A DNA stretch of 64,000 bases from Brevibacillus choshinensis (GTDB taxonomy: Bacteria > Bacillota > Bacilli > Brevibacillales > Brevibacillaceae): NCBI RefSeq assembly GCF_016811915.1, contig NZ_CP069127.1:212501-276500 (forward strand), in the 5' to 3' direction. A program made the position numbers and the translations under genes. This document shows, one piece after another, positions 1 through 11,372 of the stretch (position 1 is the stretch's first letter; every line of letters begins with the position of its first letter). Under the pieces are notes generated by a model that saw only the letters and a program-made list of their open reading frames with translations, made no database searches and was not told where the DNA came from.

Positions 1-1776
<1,776 letters not shown>

Positions 1777-1825
1777 ACACACTCTTAGCAAACATGCATA
1801 TTCAGTTTTGAAGGAATGAAACGTA

Positions 1826-1859
1826 CCTCTTTACCGCAGAATGGGTAAAGAGGTTTTTT
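1826..1859 (+). terminator. Intrinsic terminator of the rRNA operon
   Basis: A 10-bp stem, CCTCTTTACC against GGTAAAGAGG, has an 8-base loop and runs straight into TTTTTT. It lies about 50 bases past the 23S 3' end and closes the rRNA transcript. Confidence 0.9.
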
Positions 1860-1984
1860 GTTTTATGCAGTCTTCAGATGGGCAATCATTACAGATCATC
1901 TTTTCATGACGCTGTTTATGTCGATAAGTTAGGGCCATTGACCGACAAGATACCCCTTGCAGAGCAGAGAGGGGGTAGACTAAC

Positions 1985-2053
1985 ATGAGAAGGTACGTGA
2001 ATCATCAGTTAGTAGTTGGCAAGGCATGGTTTATGAAGGAGAATAATCAATGA
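1985..2053 (+). CDS. Possible 22-residue leader ORF coupled to the glycosyltransferase gene
   Basis: An ATG preceded by GAGAGGGGG (9-base spacing) opens a 22-codon frame. Its TGA overlaps the ATG of the next gene as ATGA, the usual sign of translational coupling. The product is short and mixed polar/hydrophobic, with no membrane segment or known family. It could be a leader peptide that feeds ribosomes to the downstream start, or a chance ORF. The downstream gene also has its own AAGGAG site inside this frame. The rest of 1860-1984 shows no convincing promoter or gene. Confidence 0.3.
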   Translation: MRRYVNHQLVVGKAWFMKENNQ

Positions 2054-3180
2054 AGAAAATCTTGATCTTTTCAGCTTCCATCGGTAACGGTCACAATCAA
2101 GCGGCCAGGGCAATGCAGGAGAGTCTGGCTGAAAATGGCTACACGTCGATGATTATTGATACGTTGGAATACATCAGTCCAACGTTCCACAAGATCTTGC
2201 TGGAAAGCTACATGAACTTGTTGAGATTGTCTCCAAAAATGTGGGGGAGAATCTACCATAACACCGAAAAAAGCAGATTCTTTGATATGAATGTGCTCAT
2301 GAATAAATTACTGGCAAACAAGCTCAAGAAATTAATAAACAGTGTCCAACCGGATGCGTTTATTGCGACGCATCCCTTTGCCAGTTGTATGCTTTCTGTC
2401 CTGAAAGGCAGAAATGACTGGAAGGAACCCATTTACACGATCATTACGGACTACACCATACATCCGTCGTGGATCAATCATCACATCAACTATTACTTTA
2501 TCGGTCACGAGCAGCTGTACTATTTGGTCGACCTCTACCGACAAGACCATCAAAAATATATTCCAATGGGCATCCCGATCATGAGAAAATTCCGATTGCC
2601 GCTGGATAAGGAGCAAACTCGGAAAAAGCTTGGGCTGAAGGACGAGCAAAAAAGCATCATTCTCTCCGGAGGTGGTCTGGGGCTCGGATCCATGGAAAAG
2701 GTGCTCGACGGGCTGGAAGAGATCGATATGCCGATCAAAGCATTTGTTTTGACGGGAAGCAATGAAAAGCTGTATCGAAAGGTCACCAGTCGCACGTACC
2801 GCCATGAGGTGGTGCCCCTCAAATTTGTAAATAACTTTCACGAATATCTGGAGACAGCCGACCTGATCGTGACAAAATCGGGCGGATTGACATCAGCTGA
2901 AGTGATGAGCAAACGGGTTCCAATGATTATCTACAACCCGCTGCCGGGACAGGAGGAGCGAAACAGCCATTTCCTGCTGAACAACGGCTGTGCTGTTCAC
3001 GCCAACTTGTCTGAGCAATTGATCTATTTTATAGAAGAGTTGCTGCATAGTCCCTCAAAGGTTGATTACATGCGGAGAATGTCGCATAAAATCTCCAAGC
3101 CCGATGCTGCCCAGCGAATTGCTGAGTTTATCCGCGACGATATGAAAATGATGGACGAACAAGATCAACTGCTACCATAA
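2050..3180 (+). CDS. GT28/MGDG-synthase family glycosyltransferase (processive diacylglycerol glucosyltransferase type)
   Basis: This 376-residue protein has the two-domain GT-B layout of the MGDG synthase/UgtP group, which moves sugar from UDP-sugar to diacylglycerol at the inner membrane face. The N-terminal SASIGNGHNQAA segment (about 8-19) is the acceptor-domain glycine/histidine motif of the family. The GGGLGLGS loop and the later KSGGLTSAE segment fit the UDP-sugar site. No signal peptide is visible, consistent with a peripheral membrane enzyme. AAGGAG precedes the ATG. The neighbour 40 bases downstream is a HAD phosphatase, probably cotranscribed. Glucosyl specificity is inferred from the family; a glycolipid role other than lipoteichoic acid anchor synthesis is possible. 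Confidence 0.8.
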   Translation: MKKILIFSASIGNGHNQAARAMQESLAENGYTSMIIDTLEYISPTFHKILLESYMNLLRLSPKMWGRIYHNTEKSRFFDMNVLMNKLLANKLKKLINSVQPDAFIATHPFASCMLSVLKGRNDWKEPIYTIITDYTIHPSWINHHINYYFIGHEQLYYLVDLYRQDHQKYIPMGIPIMRKFRLPLDKEQTRKKLGLKDEQKSIILSGGGLGLGSMEKVLDGLEEIDMPIKAFVLTGSNEKLYRKVTSRTYRHEVVPLKFVNNFHEYLETADLIVTKSGGLTSAEVMSKRVPMIIYNPLPGQEERNSHFLLNNGCAVHANLSEQLIYFIEELLHSPSKVDYMRRMSHKISKPDAAQRIAEFIRDDMKMMDEQDQLLP

Positions 3181-3220
3181 TGTAGATGCTGGCAGGATAC
3201 AGTTGAAAGAGGGGGAAATC

Positions 3221-3907
3221 ATGAGCATACCTTATGCGATCCTGTTCGATATGGACGGTACCTTACTGCAAACAGAAAAACTCTCGACGCCTGCCTTTCA
3301 ACGGACGTTTGACCAATTGCGTGCAAAAGGTCTATGGGAAGGGAAAACACCAGATGAGAGCGAAATCACCAACATTTTGGGGATGACAATCGATCAGGTG
3401 TGGAACAAGCTGATGCCGGGTGCGAGTGAAGAAGCCAAAGAGGCTGCCGACGGCATTTTGCTGGAAAATGAGATCCAACTGATTCACGAACGGGTAACCG
3501 ACTTATATCCGGGGGTATGGGATACCTTGCAGGATTTGCATGAGCGTGGTGCTGCCCTGTTTATCGCCAGCAACGGTCAAGAGGCTTATATTGATGCCCT
3601 GTGCGAGGAGTACGACCTGAAGCCGTTTTTGATGGACCTCTATTCGGCGGGCCGGTTTCGCACGCGTACAAAAAATGATCTGGTCGCAAAATTACTGAAG
3701 GACTATCAGGTGGAAAAAGCGATCATGGTAGGGGACCGCCACTCTGACATTGAGGCGGGAACCACGAATGGCTTGTTCACGATTGGCTGCGACTTTGGCT
3801 TTGCGAATCCGGGTGAGCTGGATGGGGCCGACGTGATCATTACGAATTTCCCGCAATTGCTCGATCATTTGCCAGAAATCGACACCATAAAGCAAAAACA
3901 AACATAA
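3221..3907 (+). CDS. HAD-superfamily hydrolase (phosphoglycolate phosphatase-like)
   Basis: A 228-residue soluble HAD phosphatase. Motif I is DMDGT with nucleophile D10 and acid/base D12, the Ser of motif II is in ASNG, and motif III/IV ends in GDRHSD, which places the Mg-binding aspartates. The helical insert between motifs I and II is a C1-type cap, as in Gph/PpaX-like enzymes. The ATG at 3221 is chosen because GAGGGGG lies at good spacing; an upstream in-frame TTG has no such site. It follows the glycosyltransferase by 40 bases and ends in a terminator, so the two form a small operon. Substrate is not predictable from sequence. Confidence 0.85.
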   Translation: MSIPYAILFDMDGTLLQTEKLSTPAFQRTFDQLRAKGLWEGKTPDESEITNILGMTIDQVWNKLMPGASEEAKEAADGILLENEIQLIHERVTDLYPGVWDTLQDLHERGAALFIASNGQEAYIDALCEEYDLKPFLMDLYSAGRFRTRTKNDLVAKLLKDYQVEKAIMVGDRHSDIEAGTTNGLFTIGCDFGFANPGELDGADVIITNFPQLLDHLPEIDTIKQKQT

Positions 3908-3934
3908 ACCATTTCCGTCAGGAAGTGGTTTTTT
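3907..3934 (+). terminator. Intrinsic terminator after the HAD hydrolase gene
   Basis: The stem AACCATTTCC / GGAAGTGGTT (one G-U pair) has a 4-base GTCA loop and leads into TTTTTTG. It begins at the stop codon of the HAD gene and separates it from the ctsR operon. Confidence 0.8.
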
Positions 3935-3986
3935 GCTTGGTTTCAAGCGACCCCATTTTGCCCACAATAGAAAGTGTATTCACCAC

Positions 3987-4015
3987 TTGCAAGCGTGTAG
4001 TAAACCCATTATAAT
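3987..4015 (+). promoter_or_regulatory. Sigma-A promoter of the ctsR operon
   Basis: TTGCAA (3987-3992) and a perfect TATAAT (4010-4015) are separated by 17 bases. The start of transcription would fall inside or next to the CtsR box that follows, so repressor binding should block initiation. Confidence 0.85.
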
Positions 4016-4019
4016 TAAC

Positions 4020-4036
4020 GTCAAAGATAGTCAAAG
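4020..4036 (+). promoter_or_regulatory. CtsR operator (tandem heptad repeat)
   Basis: GTCAAA GAT AGTCAAAG matches the tandem CtsR box (A/G)GTCAAA-NAN-(A/G)GTCAAA. It sits just after the -10 box of the ctsR promoter. This predicts autoregulation of ctsR-mcsA-mcsB-clpC by CtsR, relieved on heat or protein stress, as established in B. subtilis. Confidence 0.88.
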
Positions 4037-4072
4037 TCAATACAAAACACAGTGAGAAGAGGAGGCGATGAC

Positions 4073-4537
4073 TTGCGTAACATCTCGGACATCATTGAAC
4101 AACACTTGAAAAGCATCTTAACCGAGAGTCCCAATGGCGCGATCGAGATTCAGCGTAGTGAGCTAGCCGACCTTTTTCAATGTGTGCCGTCTCAGATCAA
4201 CTACGTCATCAATACCCGGTTTACGGTCCAAAAAGGGTATATTGTGGAAAGCAAGCGTGGCGGTGGCGGATACATCCGCATCCGCAAAGTGCAGATTGTC
4301 AGCAAGGCACGCCTGCAGGAACTTTTGACAGAGGAGCTGATTGGCGAGGCTATCTCACAAAGTGTGGGCAATGCTATCGTAGAGCGCCTTCTGGAGGAAG
4401 GTCTGGTTAATGTGAGGGAAGCAACCCTGATGAAAATTGCCACCTCCCGTTCTGTTTTAATCGTGGATACGGAATTGCGAGATCGTTTGCGGGCAAACAT
4501 TTTAAAGCAGATGATCGCGGCCATTCTGTTGAAGTAA
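4073..4537 (+). CDS. ctsR: Transcriptional repressor CtsR (class III heat-shock regulator)
   Basis: This 154-residue dimeric winged-helix repressor controls clp genes. The N-terminal helix-turn-helix includes FQCVPSQINYVINTRF (about 35-50). The wing carries R62 and the tetraglycine loop G63-G66 followed by YIRI; in B. subtilis this loop is the heat sensor and the wing arginine is essential for DNA binding. The C-terminal four-helix domain is present. I chose the TTG at 4073 because AGAGGAGG precedes it by 8 bases and the protein then starts MRNISDII as in relatives; the upstream GTG at 4052 lies within that site. First gene of the operon, with its own operator upstream. Confidence 0.95.
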   Translation: MRNISDIIEQHLKSILTESPNGAIEIQRSELADLFQCVPSQINYVINTRFTVQKGYIVESKRGGGGYIRIRKVQIVSKARLQELLTEELIGEAISQSVGNAIVERLLEEGLVNVREATLMKIATSRSVLIVDTELRDRLRANILKQMIAAILLK

Positions 4538-4566
4538 CAAAAGCACGTGCTAGGAGGGAAGATGTG

Positions 4567-5085
4567 ATGAACTGTGAGGAATGCGGAAAACGACCGGCGA
4601 CACTTCATTTGACGAAAATCGTCAATGGCGAAAAAACCGAATACCATATTTGTGAGCACTGCGCTCAGGAAAAAGGGGACGTCTTTACCGGCTTTCACAA
4701 TTTCAGCATCAATAATCTCCTTTCAGGATTACTGAAATTCGACCCGATGCAGAAAGGCGTCAAGGAATCGACAGCGAACAAGACGCTACGGTGTGAAACC
4801 TGCGGACTTACTTACGCCCAGTTCAGCAAGAGCGGACGATTCGGCTGCAGTGATTGCTACACCTTCCTGGGGGATCGACTGGACCCATTATTCCGCCGCA
4901 TTCACGGCAACACCCAACATATTGGTAAAGTGCCTGAACGCACGGGTGGCCAATTGAAAATCCGCAAAGAGCTGGAGCAATTAAAGCAAGCGCTGCAAAC
5001 GCACGTAGCCAGTGAAGAGTTTGAAAAAGCCGCAGAAATGCGCGACCGAATCCGCGCACTGGAACAAAAGATGGCCCAATCGTAA
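4567..5085 (+). CDS. mcsA: McsA, zinc-binding activator of the McsB arginine kinase
   Basis: This 172-residue adaptor binds and activates McsB and modulates CtsR. Two CxxC pairs lie at the N terminus (C3/C6 and C29/C32), and a second set (CETC, then CSDC) lies near 78-100, giving two zinc fingers. A UVR-type helical hairpin (EEFEKAAEMRDRIRALE) closes the protein, as in ClpC and UvrB. AGGAGGG precedes the start; a GTG one codon upstream is an alternative. It lies 29 bases after ctsR and 17 before mcsB in the standard four-gene order. Confidence 0.94.
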   Translation: MNCEECGKRPATLHLTKIVNGEKTEYHICEHCAQEKGDVFTGFHNFSINNLLSGLLKFDPMQKGVKESTANKTLRCETCGLTYAQFSKSGRFGCSDCYTFLGDRLDPLFRRIHGNTQHIGKVPERTGGQLKIRKELEQLKQALQTHVASEEFEKAAEMRDRIRALEQKMAQS

Positions 5086-5102
5086 CAGGGGAGGTTAGCT
5101 GG

Positions 5103-6182
5103 ATGTCGCAACAGCAGTTTATGCAGAACCCGTGGAGCAATTGGATGAAAGGGGAAGGACCTGATTCCGATATTGTCATCAGCACACGGTTACGCATCGC
5201 ACGTAACCTGCGCCAGCACCCTTTTCCGTTGCTTGCGACCGATTCCCAAGCGGAGGAAGTGGTAAGGAAAGTAACGGAAGTCAGCGAGTCGGATGCCATG
5301 CGCAAACGACACCATCTGCAAGTGATTCACATGGATCAAGTCAATCCGCTGGAAAAGCGAGTGCTGGTGGAAAAGCATCTGATCAGTCCGCACCTCGCCG
5401 AGGAGTCTCGAAAAGGGGCGGTTTTGCTAAACCCTGATGAATCAGTGAGTATTATGGTTAATGAAGAAGACCACATCCGGATTCAAGTCCTGCTACCCGG
5501 GTTTCGCTTGAACGATGCCTGGGAAATAGGTACAAAAATAGATGATACTTTCGAGAAAAATTTAAATTACGCTTTCGATGAGACGAGAGGCTACCTCACC
5601 AGCTGCCCGACCAACGTAGGGACTGGGATTCGCGCCTCCGTCATGCTCCATCTTCCTGCTCTGGTCATGACGCAGCAGATCAGTCGCATTCTGCAGGCGA
5701 TTAATCAAGTCGGACTCGTGGTACGAGGAATTTATGGGGAAGGCAGCGAAGCATTAGGGAATCTCTTTCAGCTCTCCAACCAGGTGACCTTGGGCATGTC
5801 GGAGTCCGACATCCTTTCCAACCTGTACGGAGTGGCAAGACAAATCATCGAACAAGAGCGTGTGGCACGTACGTACTTACTCGAACACACCCGCGTGACT
5901 CTTGAGGATCGCATTTTCCGCTCGTACGGCATTTTGATGTACGCGCGCACGGTCGAATCCAAAGAAGCAGCACAGCGCCTGTCTGATGTGCGTCTGGGGA
6001 TTGACCTCGGCGTGATCCCCGGCGTTTCACCGCTGGTGTTAAACGAGCTGCTCGTCACGACCCAGCCGGGCTTCCTGCAGCAGCATGCAGGCCAAAAGCT
6101 TACTCCGGATCAACGGGACGAGCGCAGAGCGCGGTTAATTCGAGAGCGGCTTGCAGACACCGAAAAGCCAAAAGGCAAATAA
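5103..6182 (+). CDS. mcsB: Protein arginine kinase McsB
   Basis: At 359 residues this has the length and fold of the guanidino-kinase family, with the ATP-binding arginines of the STRLRIARNLR segment near 27-37. The RGIYGEGSEA loop in the C-terminal lobe corresponds to the substrate-specificity loop. In Gram-positives McsB phosphorylates arginines of CtsR and of misfolded proteins, and the phosphoarginine tag delivers them to ClpCP. GGGGAGG precedes the ATG. Unlike creatine kinases it lacks the large N-terminal extension. It is encoded between its activator McsA and the unfoldase ClpC, which fits the tagging-and-degradation pathway. Confidence 0.95.
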   Translation: MSQQQFMQNPWSNWMKGEGPDSDIVISTRLRIARNLRQHPFPLLATDSQAEEVVRKVTEVSESDAMRKRHHLQVIHMDQVNPLEKRVLVEKHLISPHLAEESRKGAVLLNPDESVSIMVNEEDHIRIQVLLPGFRLNDAWEIGTKIDDTFEKNLNYAFDETRGYLTSCPTNVGTGIRASVMLHLPALVMTQQISRILQAINQVGLVVRGIYGEGSEALGNLFQLSNQVTLGMSESDILSNLYGVARQIIEQERVARTYLLEHTRVTLEDRIFRSYGILMYARTVESKEAAQRLSDVRLGIDLGVIPGVSPLVLNELLVTTQPGFLQQHAGQKLTPDQRDERRARLIRERLADTEKPKGK

Positions 6183-6251
6183 ATAAAACATAGGCAACAC
6201 GCAACAGTTGACCCATAGAGAATAAACACGGTTACCTTGGAGGTGTACGAT

Positions 6252-8702
6252 ATGATGTTTGGACGTTTTACAGAACGAGCACAAAAAGTATTGGCGCTTG
6301 CCCTGGAAGAAGCAGTTCGTCTGGGCCACAAAGACATTGGGACTGAGCACGTACTGTTGGGATTGATTCGGGAAGGCGAAGGAATTGCGGCGAAAGCTCT
6401 GCAATCACTGGGGCTTGGTCTCGACAAAATCCAAAGTGAAGTGGAGTCGTTGATCGGACGCGGAACGGAGCAGTCCGGCAGTAATTACACTCCAAACTAT
6501 ACACCTCGTGCCAAAAAGGTCATTGAGCTGTCCATGGATGAGGCCCGAAAGCTGGGCCACACGTACGTGGGCACCGAGCATATCCTGCTTGGTCTGATCC
6601 GTGAAGGGGAAGGCATTGCGGCAAGAATCATGAACAATCTCGGCGTAAGCCTGAACAAAGCGCGTCAGCAAGTGCTGCAGCTCTTGGGCAGCTCCGAAAT
6701 GATGGCTTCCCATCAGCCGTCCGGCGGCAATCCGGCAGCGAATACGCCTACGCTGGACGGTCTGGCTCGCGATCTGACGGCTATTGCACGCGATGGCGGT
6801 CTCGATCCGGTTATCGGCCGCCAAAAGGAAATTGAGCGCGTCATCCAAGTGTTGAGCAGACGTACGAAAAACAACCCGGTGCTCATCGGGGAGCCGGGTG
6901 TAGGTAAGACCGCTATCGCTGAAGGCCTGGCACAGAAGATTGTGAACAACGAAATTCCAGAGACGCTGCGCGACAAGCGTGTCATGACGCTGGATATGGG
7001 TACCGTGGTCGCGGGCACCAAGTATCGCGGTGAATTCGAGGACCGCCTGAAAAAAATCATGGACGAAATTCGCCAAGCAGGGAACATTATCTTGTTCATT
7101 GACGAATTGCACACCTTGATTGGTGCAGGTGGAGCAGAAGGTGCCATCGACGCTTCCAACATTCTCAAGCCGGCTCTGGCTCGCGGAGAATTGCAATGCG
7201 TAGGGGCTACCACTCTGGACGAATACCGCAAGTACATCGAAAAAGACGCGGCCCTGGAGCGTCGTTTCCAACCGATCCAGGTAGATGAGCCGACAGCGGA
7301 GGACGCGATCAAGATCCTGCATGGTCTGCGTGATCGCTACGAAGCCCATCACCGTGTCAAAATTACAGATGAAGCCATTGAGCAGGCAGTGAAGCTGTCT
7401 GACCGATATATCACGGATCGTTTCCTGCCGGATAAAGCGATCGACCTGGTTGACGAGGCTGCCTCCAAGGTTCGCCTGCAGTCCTTTACCGTTCCGCCGA
7501 ACCTCAAGGAACTGGAAGGTCGTCTGGAGGAAGTGCGCAAGGAAAAGGATGCCGCTGTGCAATCCCAGGAGTTCGAAGAGGCGGCAGCACTCCGTGATCA
7601 AGAACAAAAACTGCGCGAAGAACTGGATAAGACGAAAAAAGACTGGAAAGAGCGTCAAGGCCAGCTGAACATGGAAGTGACTCCTGAGGATATCGCTCAG
7701 GTAGTGGCGAGCTGGACCGGAATCCCAGTCCTCAAGCTGAAGGAAGAGGAAGCGGAGCGTCTGCTGAAAATGGAGGATATCCTGCATAGCCGCGTGATCG
7801 GGCAAGACGAAGCGGTGAAATCCGTCTCCCGTGCCGTTCGCCGTGCACGAGCGGGACTCAAGGATCCGAAGCGTCCTGTAGGCTCCTTCATTTTCCTCGG
7901 CCCTACGGGTGTCGGGAAAACCGAATTGGCGCGAGCTGTGGCTGAAACGCTTTTCGGCGATGAAGACGCCATGATTCGTGTCGATATGTCCGAGTACATG
8001 GAGAAGCATTCGACGGCACGTCTGGTCGGTGCCCCTCCTGGATATGTAGGCTATGATGAGGGCGGTCAATTGACTGAAAAAGTACGCCGCAAACCGTACT
8101 CCGTCATCTTGCTGGATGAGATCGAAAAAGCGCATCCGGACGTGTTCAACATCCTGCTCCAGGTTCTCGATGACGGTCGCCTGACCGATTCCAAGGGACG
8201 GACAGTCGATTTCCGCAACACGGTTGTCATCATGACTTCCAACGTGGGTGCCAGCATGATCAAGAAAAACACGACACTGGGCTTCACGACTGGTGATACC
8301 GAAAGAAAATACCAGGATATGAAGGACAAAGTGATGGATGAACTGAAAAAGAGCTTCCGTCCTGAGTTCCTGAACCGGATCGATGAAGTGATCGTGTTCC
8401 ATTCTCTGGAGCAAGAGCACATCGAGCAGATCGTGTCTTTGATGACCGACGAGCTGCGTAAACGCTTGAAAGAACAAAATATTGATTTCCAATTGACCGA
8501 CGAAGCGAAGAAAGTGCTGGCCAAGGAAGGATTCGACCCGGCTTACGGCGCTCGTCCGCTGCGCAGAGCCATTCAGCGTCACATCGAGGACAGATTGTCC
8601 GAAGAGCTGCTGAAAGGCAGCATCAGCAAAGGCGATACGGTAAACATCAATGCCGAAGAAGGCCAATTAGTGGTCAAACGCTTGGAAAAATCAAAACTGT
8701 AA
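6252..8702 (+). CDS. clpC: ClpC, AAA+ unfoldase of the ClpCP protease
   Basis: An 816-residue HSP100 protein. Two Clp-N repeats occupy about residues 1-150 (the pair [17 protein letters not shown] and [17 protein letters not shown]). The first AAA+ module has Walker A GEPGVGKT, and the M-domain with a UVR-like segment lies near 415-450. The second AAA+ module has [11 protein letters not shown]. An LGF tripeptide in TTLGFTTGD is the ClpP-docking loop. The start is set at the ATG at 6252 ([11 protein letters not shown]) behind GGAGG; an upstream in-frame TTG is part of that site. It unfolds phosphoarginine-tagged and adaptor-delivered substrates. A terminator follows. Confidence 0.97.
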   Translation: MMFGRFTERAQKVLALALEEAVRLGHKDIGTEHVLLGLIREGEGIAAKALQSLGLGLDKIQSEVESLIGRGTEQSGSNYTPNYTPRAKKVIELSMDEARKLGHTYVGTEHILLGLIREGEGIAARIMNNLGVSLNKARQQVLQLLGSSEMMASHQPSGGNPAANTPTLDGLARDLTAIARDGGLDPVIGRQKEIERVIQVLSRRTKNNPVLIGEPGVGKTAIAEGLAQKIVNNEIPETLRDKRVMTLDMGTVVAGTKYRGEFEDRLKKIMDEIRQAGNIILFIDELHTLIGAGGAEGAIDASNILKPALARGELQCVGATTLDEYRKYIEKDAALERRFQPIQVDEPTAEDAIKILHGLRDRYEAHHRVKITDEAIEQAVKLSDRYITDRFLPDKAIDLVDEAASKVRLQSFTVPPNLKELEGRLEEVRKEKDAAVQSQEFEEAAALRDQEQKLREELDKTKKDWKERQGQLNMEVTPEDIAQVVASWTGIPVLKLKEEEAERLLKMEDILHSRVIGQDEAVKSVSRAVRRARAGLKDPKRPVGSFIFLGPTGVGKTELARAVAETLFGDEDAMIRVDMSEYMEKHSTARLVGAPPGYVGYDEGGQLTEKVRRKPYSVILLDEIEKAHPDVFNILLQVLDDGRLTDSKGRTVDFRNTVVIMTSNVGASMIKKNTTLGFTTGDTERKYQDMKDKVMDELKKSFRPEFLNRIDEVIVFHSLEQEHIEQIVSLMTDELRKRLKEQNIDFQLTDEAKKVLAKEGFDPAYGARPLRRAIQRHIEDRLSEELLKGSISKGDTVNINAEEGQLVVKRLEKSKL

Positions 8703-8725
8703 TACATGCAAAAAGCCATGGAAAG

Positions 8726-8757
8726 ATACCTCCCCAAACAGGAGGTATTCTTTTTTT
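8726..8757 (+). terminator. Intrinsic terminator after clpC
   Basis: A perfect 8-bp stem, ATACCTCC / GGAGGTAT, has a 7-base loop and is followed by TCTTTTTTT. It probably limits clpC transcription into radA. No strong promoter is obvious in the remaining 50 bases, so readthrough or a weak promoter must serve radA-disA. Confidence 0.8.
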
Positions 8758-8810
8758 GGGTGCACATGTATGATAAAAATAGAGGATAAAATCCAAACGA
8801 GGGTGCAAAT

Positions 8811-10178
8811 ATGTCAAAGTATAAAACGAAATACGCGTGTCAAGAATGTGGCTATGAATCGCCAAAATGGATGGGGAAATGTCCAGGCTGCGGCAGCTGG
8901 AACACCATGGTCGAGGAAATGACTGTCAAAACAGCTCACCGCCACGAAGGGATCAGTGGTGGACAGAAACAGGCTGCCATGCCGTTAACAGAGGTCGCCA
9001 GTGAAGAAGAACCGCGCATGGATACGACGATCGGGGAGCTGAACCGCGTTCTTGGAGGCGGGCTTGTGCCAGGATCGCTCATTTTGGTCGGCGGTGATCC
9101 AGGTATCGGGAAATCGACATTGCTCCTGCAGACCTCGTTTGCGTTGGCTCATCATGGCGCAAGAGTCCTGTATGTTTCCGGGGAGGAGTCCGCAAAGCAG
9201 ATCAAGCTGCGTGCAGATCGACTCGGTACCAAAACTCCTCCCATGTTTGTTTTAGCAGAAAATGATCTGGATTTGATCGAACAGCATATTAATCAGGTAG
9301 ACCCCCATGTATTGATCATCGACTCGATTCAAACTGTCTTTCACCCTGCCGTTCAATCTGCAGCAGGTAGCGTCGCTCAAGTGCGTGAGGCGACGGCACA
9401 GCTGATGAGAATCGCAAAGGGAAAAGGGATCGGTACGTTTATTGTGGGCCATGTGACCAAGGAGGGCTCTATCGCGGGTCCGCGCATGCTGGAGCACATG
9501 GTGGATGCCGTCTTGTATTTCGAAGGGGAACGCCACAATACGTTCCGGATTTTGCGTGCAGTCAAAAATCGATTCGGCTCGACAAATGAAATCGGGATTT
9601 TCGAGATGAAGGACCGAGGTTTGGAAGAAGTAGCGAATCCCTCTGAAATTTTCTTGGCCGAGCGTCCCTTTGGCGTAGCAGGCTCGACGGTAGTGGCCAG
9701 CATGGAAGGTACTCGTCCCGTCCTGGTTGAGCTTCAGGCACTCGTGGCTCCCACGAGCTTCGTAACCCCGCGCAGAATGGCAACAGGAGTGGATCACCAG
9801 CGTGTCGCGATGATCATGGCTGTCTTGGAAAAGAGAATGGGCATGATGCTGCAAAATCAGGATGCCTACGTGAATGTAGCAGGTGGCGTCCGCTTGGATG
9901 AGCCTGCCGTAGACCTGGCGATCGCAGTCAGCATCGCGAGCAGCTTCCGCGATCATGCAACGAATCCACACGATGTGGTCATCGGTGAGATTGGCCTTAC
10001 GGGGGAAGTGAGAGGCGTATCCCGTATCGAACAACGTGTTCGCGAGGCCCACAAGCTCGGCTTCAAACGCGTGATTATCCCAGAGAAAAACATCCGCGGG
10101 CTTGAAGCTCCAGATGATATCCAGGTGATCGGAGTATCGAACATCGGGGAGGCTTTGAACGAGGTGATAAGGGGGTAG
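8811..10178 (+). CDS. radA: DNA repair protein RadA (Sms)
   Basis: This 455-residue branch-migration helicase acts in recombination and genetic transformation. An N-terminal zinc ribbon has C10, C13, C24 and C27. The RecA-like core carries Walker [11 protein letters not shown] near 95-104, followed by the RadA-specific KNRFG motif ([12 protein letters not shown]). The C-terminal third is the Lon-protease-like domain, including the [17 protein letters not shown] segment. The start has a weak Shine-Dalgarno (GAGGG at 9 bases). It lies 6 bases upstream of disA; RadA and DisA are encoded together in most spore formers and meet at recombination intermediates. Confidence 0.96.
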   Translation: MSKYKTKYACQECGYESPKWMGKCPGCGSWNTMVEEMTVKTAHRHEGISGGQKQAAMPLTEVASEEEPRMDTTIGELNRVLGGGLVPGSLILVGGDPGIGKSTLLLQTSFALAHHGARVLYVSGEESAKQIKLRADRLGTKTPPMFVLAENDLDLIEQHINQVDPHVLIIDSIQTVFHPAVQSAAGSVAQVREATAQLMRIAKGKGIGTFIVGHVTKEGSIAGPRMLEHMVDAVLYFEGERHNTFRILRAVKNRFGSTNEIGIFEMKDRGLEEVANPSEIFLAERPFGVAGSTVVASMEGTRPVLVELQALVAPTSFVTPRRMATGVDHQRVAMIMAVLEKRMGMMLQNQDAYVNVAGGVRLDEPAVDLAIAVSIASSFRDHATNPHDVVIGEIGLTGEVRGVSRIEQRVREAHKLGFKRVIIPEKNIRGLEAPDDIQVIGVSNIGEALNEVIRG

Positions 10179-10184
10179 GAGCGG

Positions 10185-11261
10185 ATGCAGGATCAACAAA
10201 AAAAGAATCCGCTGTTCTTTGAAGTTCTTCGCTTAGTCGCTCCCGGAACGCAGCTGCGGGAAGGTCTGGAAAATGTTCTTCGGGCCAAAACAGGCGGTTT
10301 GATCGTCGTAGGCTATGGCCCTGAGATGAAGAACATCGTCGATGGGGGTTTTTCGATCAATTGTGAGTTCTCTCCAGCACATTTGTATGAATTGGCGAAG
10401 ATGGATGGGGCGATTATAGTAAGTGAGGACGCCAAACGCATCTTGTACGCCAACACCCAGCTTTTTCCCCCTGCCTCCATTGCCACGAGTGAAACGGGGA
10501 CGCGTCATCGGACGGCACAGCGGACGGCGATCCAGACCGGCTATCTCGTCATCGCAATCTCCCAGAGACGCAATGTCATCACGCTCTACCAAGGGAATTT
10601 CCGTTACGTCCTCAATGAAATCAGCGTGATTTTGGCAAAGGCGAATCAGGCCGTCTCTACACTCGAGAAGTACAAGGCCGTACTGGATCAGACATTGACG
10701 AATCTCGGTGCGCTCGAGTTCGAGGAGCTCGTCACTCTGCATGAGGTTACGTCAGTCCTGCAACGTGTAGAAATGGTGCTGCGAATCAAGGCGGAGGTTT
10801 CCAAGTACATATGCGAGCTTGGGGTGGAGGGCCGGTTGGTCAGCATGCAGATGGAGGAGCTCGTGTCGAATATCGAGGAAGAGGCGCACATGCTCATTCG
10901 CGATTATTGTCGAGACCCAGGGCTTTCTCCCGATCAGGTCCTGCGTGATATGAAGAAGCTGAGCAATGATGAAATGCTGGAAATCAGCTCGTTTTTACGA
11001 GTGCTGGGCTATTCCTCGACTGTGAGCATGCTGGAGGAATCGGTCTCCCCCCGCGGATACCGGATCTTGAACAAAATCCCGCGATTGCCAATGACGATCA
11101 TCGCAAATCTTGTCGAGCACTTCCATTATTTGCCCAGAATCATGATGGCGACAATTGAGGAATTGGACGAAGTCGAAGGCATCGGAGAAGTTCGGGCGAG
11201 GGCCATCAAGGATGGTTTGAAACGGATTCAGGAGCAAGTGTTCATTGACAGGCACATTTAA
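10185..11261 (+). CDS. disA: DisA, DNA-scanning diadenylate cyclase
   Basis: A 358-residue protein that condenses two ATP to c-di-AMP and reports DNA damage at the onset of sporulation. The DAC domain shows the catalytic DGA motif at 74-76 and the RHR motif at 107-109. A helical linker follows, and the C-terminal helix-hairpin-helix domain ([17 protein letters not shown]) contacts branched DNA, as in the octameric DisA structure. The ATG is preceded by TAGGAGC. It is 6 bases after radA, so the two are cotranscribed. Confidence 0.96.
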   Translation: MQDQQKKNPLFFEVLRLVAPGTQLREGLENVLRAKTGGLIVVGYGPEMKNIVDGGFSINCEFSPAHLYELAKMDGAIIVSEDAKRILYANTQLFPPASIATSETGTRHRTAQRTAIQTGYLVIAISQRRNVITLYQGNFRYVLNEISVILAKANQAVSTLEKYKAVLDQTLTNLGALEFEELVTLHEVTSVLQRVEMVLRIKAEVSKYICELGVEGRLVSMQMEELVSNIEEEAHMLIRDYCRDPGLSPDQVLRDMKKLSNDEMLEISSFLRVLGYSSTVSMLEESVSPRGYRILNKIPRLPMTIIANLVEHFHYLPRIMMATIEELDEVEGIGEVRARAIKDGLKRIQEQVFIDRHI

Positions 11262-11372
11262 AGTAGAATAGGATTAAGGCATTATTTGTATTAAACATTT
11301 GCCTAGGGGACCCGAATGAAAAGGGTCAACAGGATACTCGTCTCCTTCGCAAAAGAAATCAGGAGGTAGTCT

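Noticed and set aside
6405..8666. 753-codon open frame antisense to clpC
   Set aside because: Composition artefact: the strong codon bias of clpC avoids codons that would read as stops in this antisense frame. The protein has no recognisable domain and no ribosome site.
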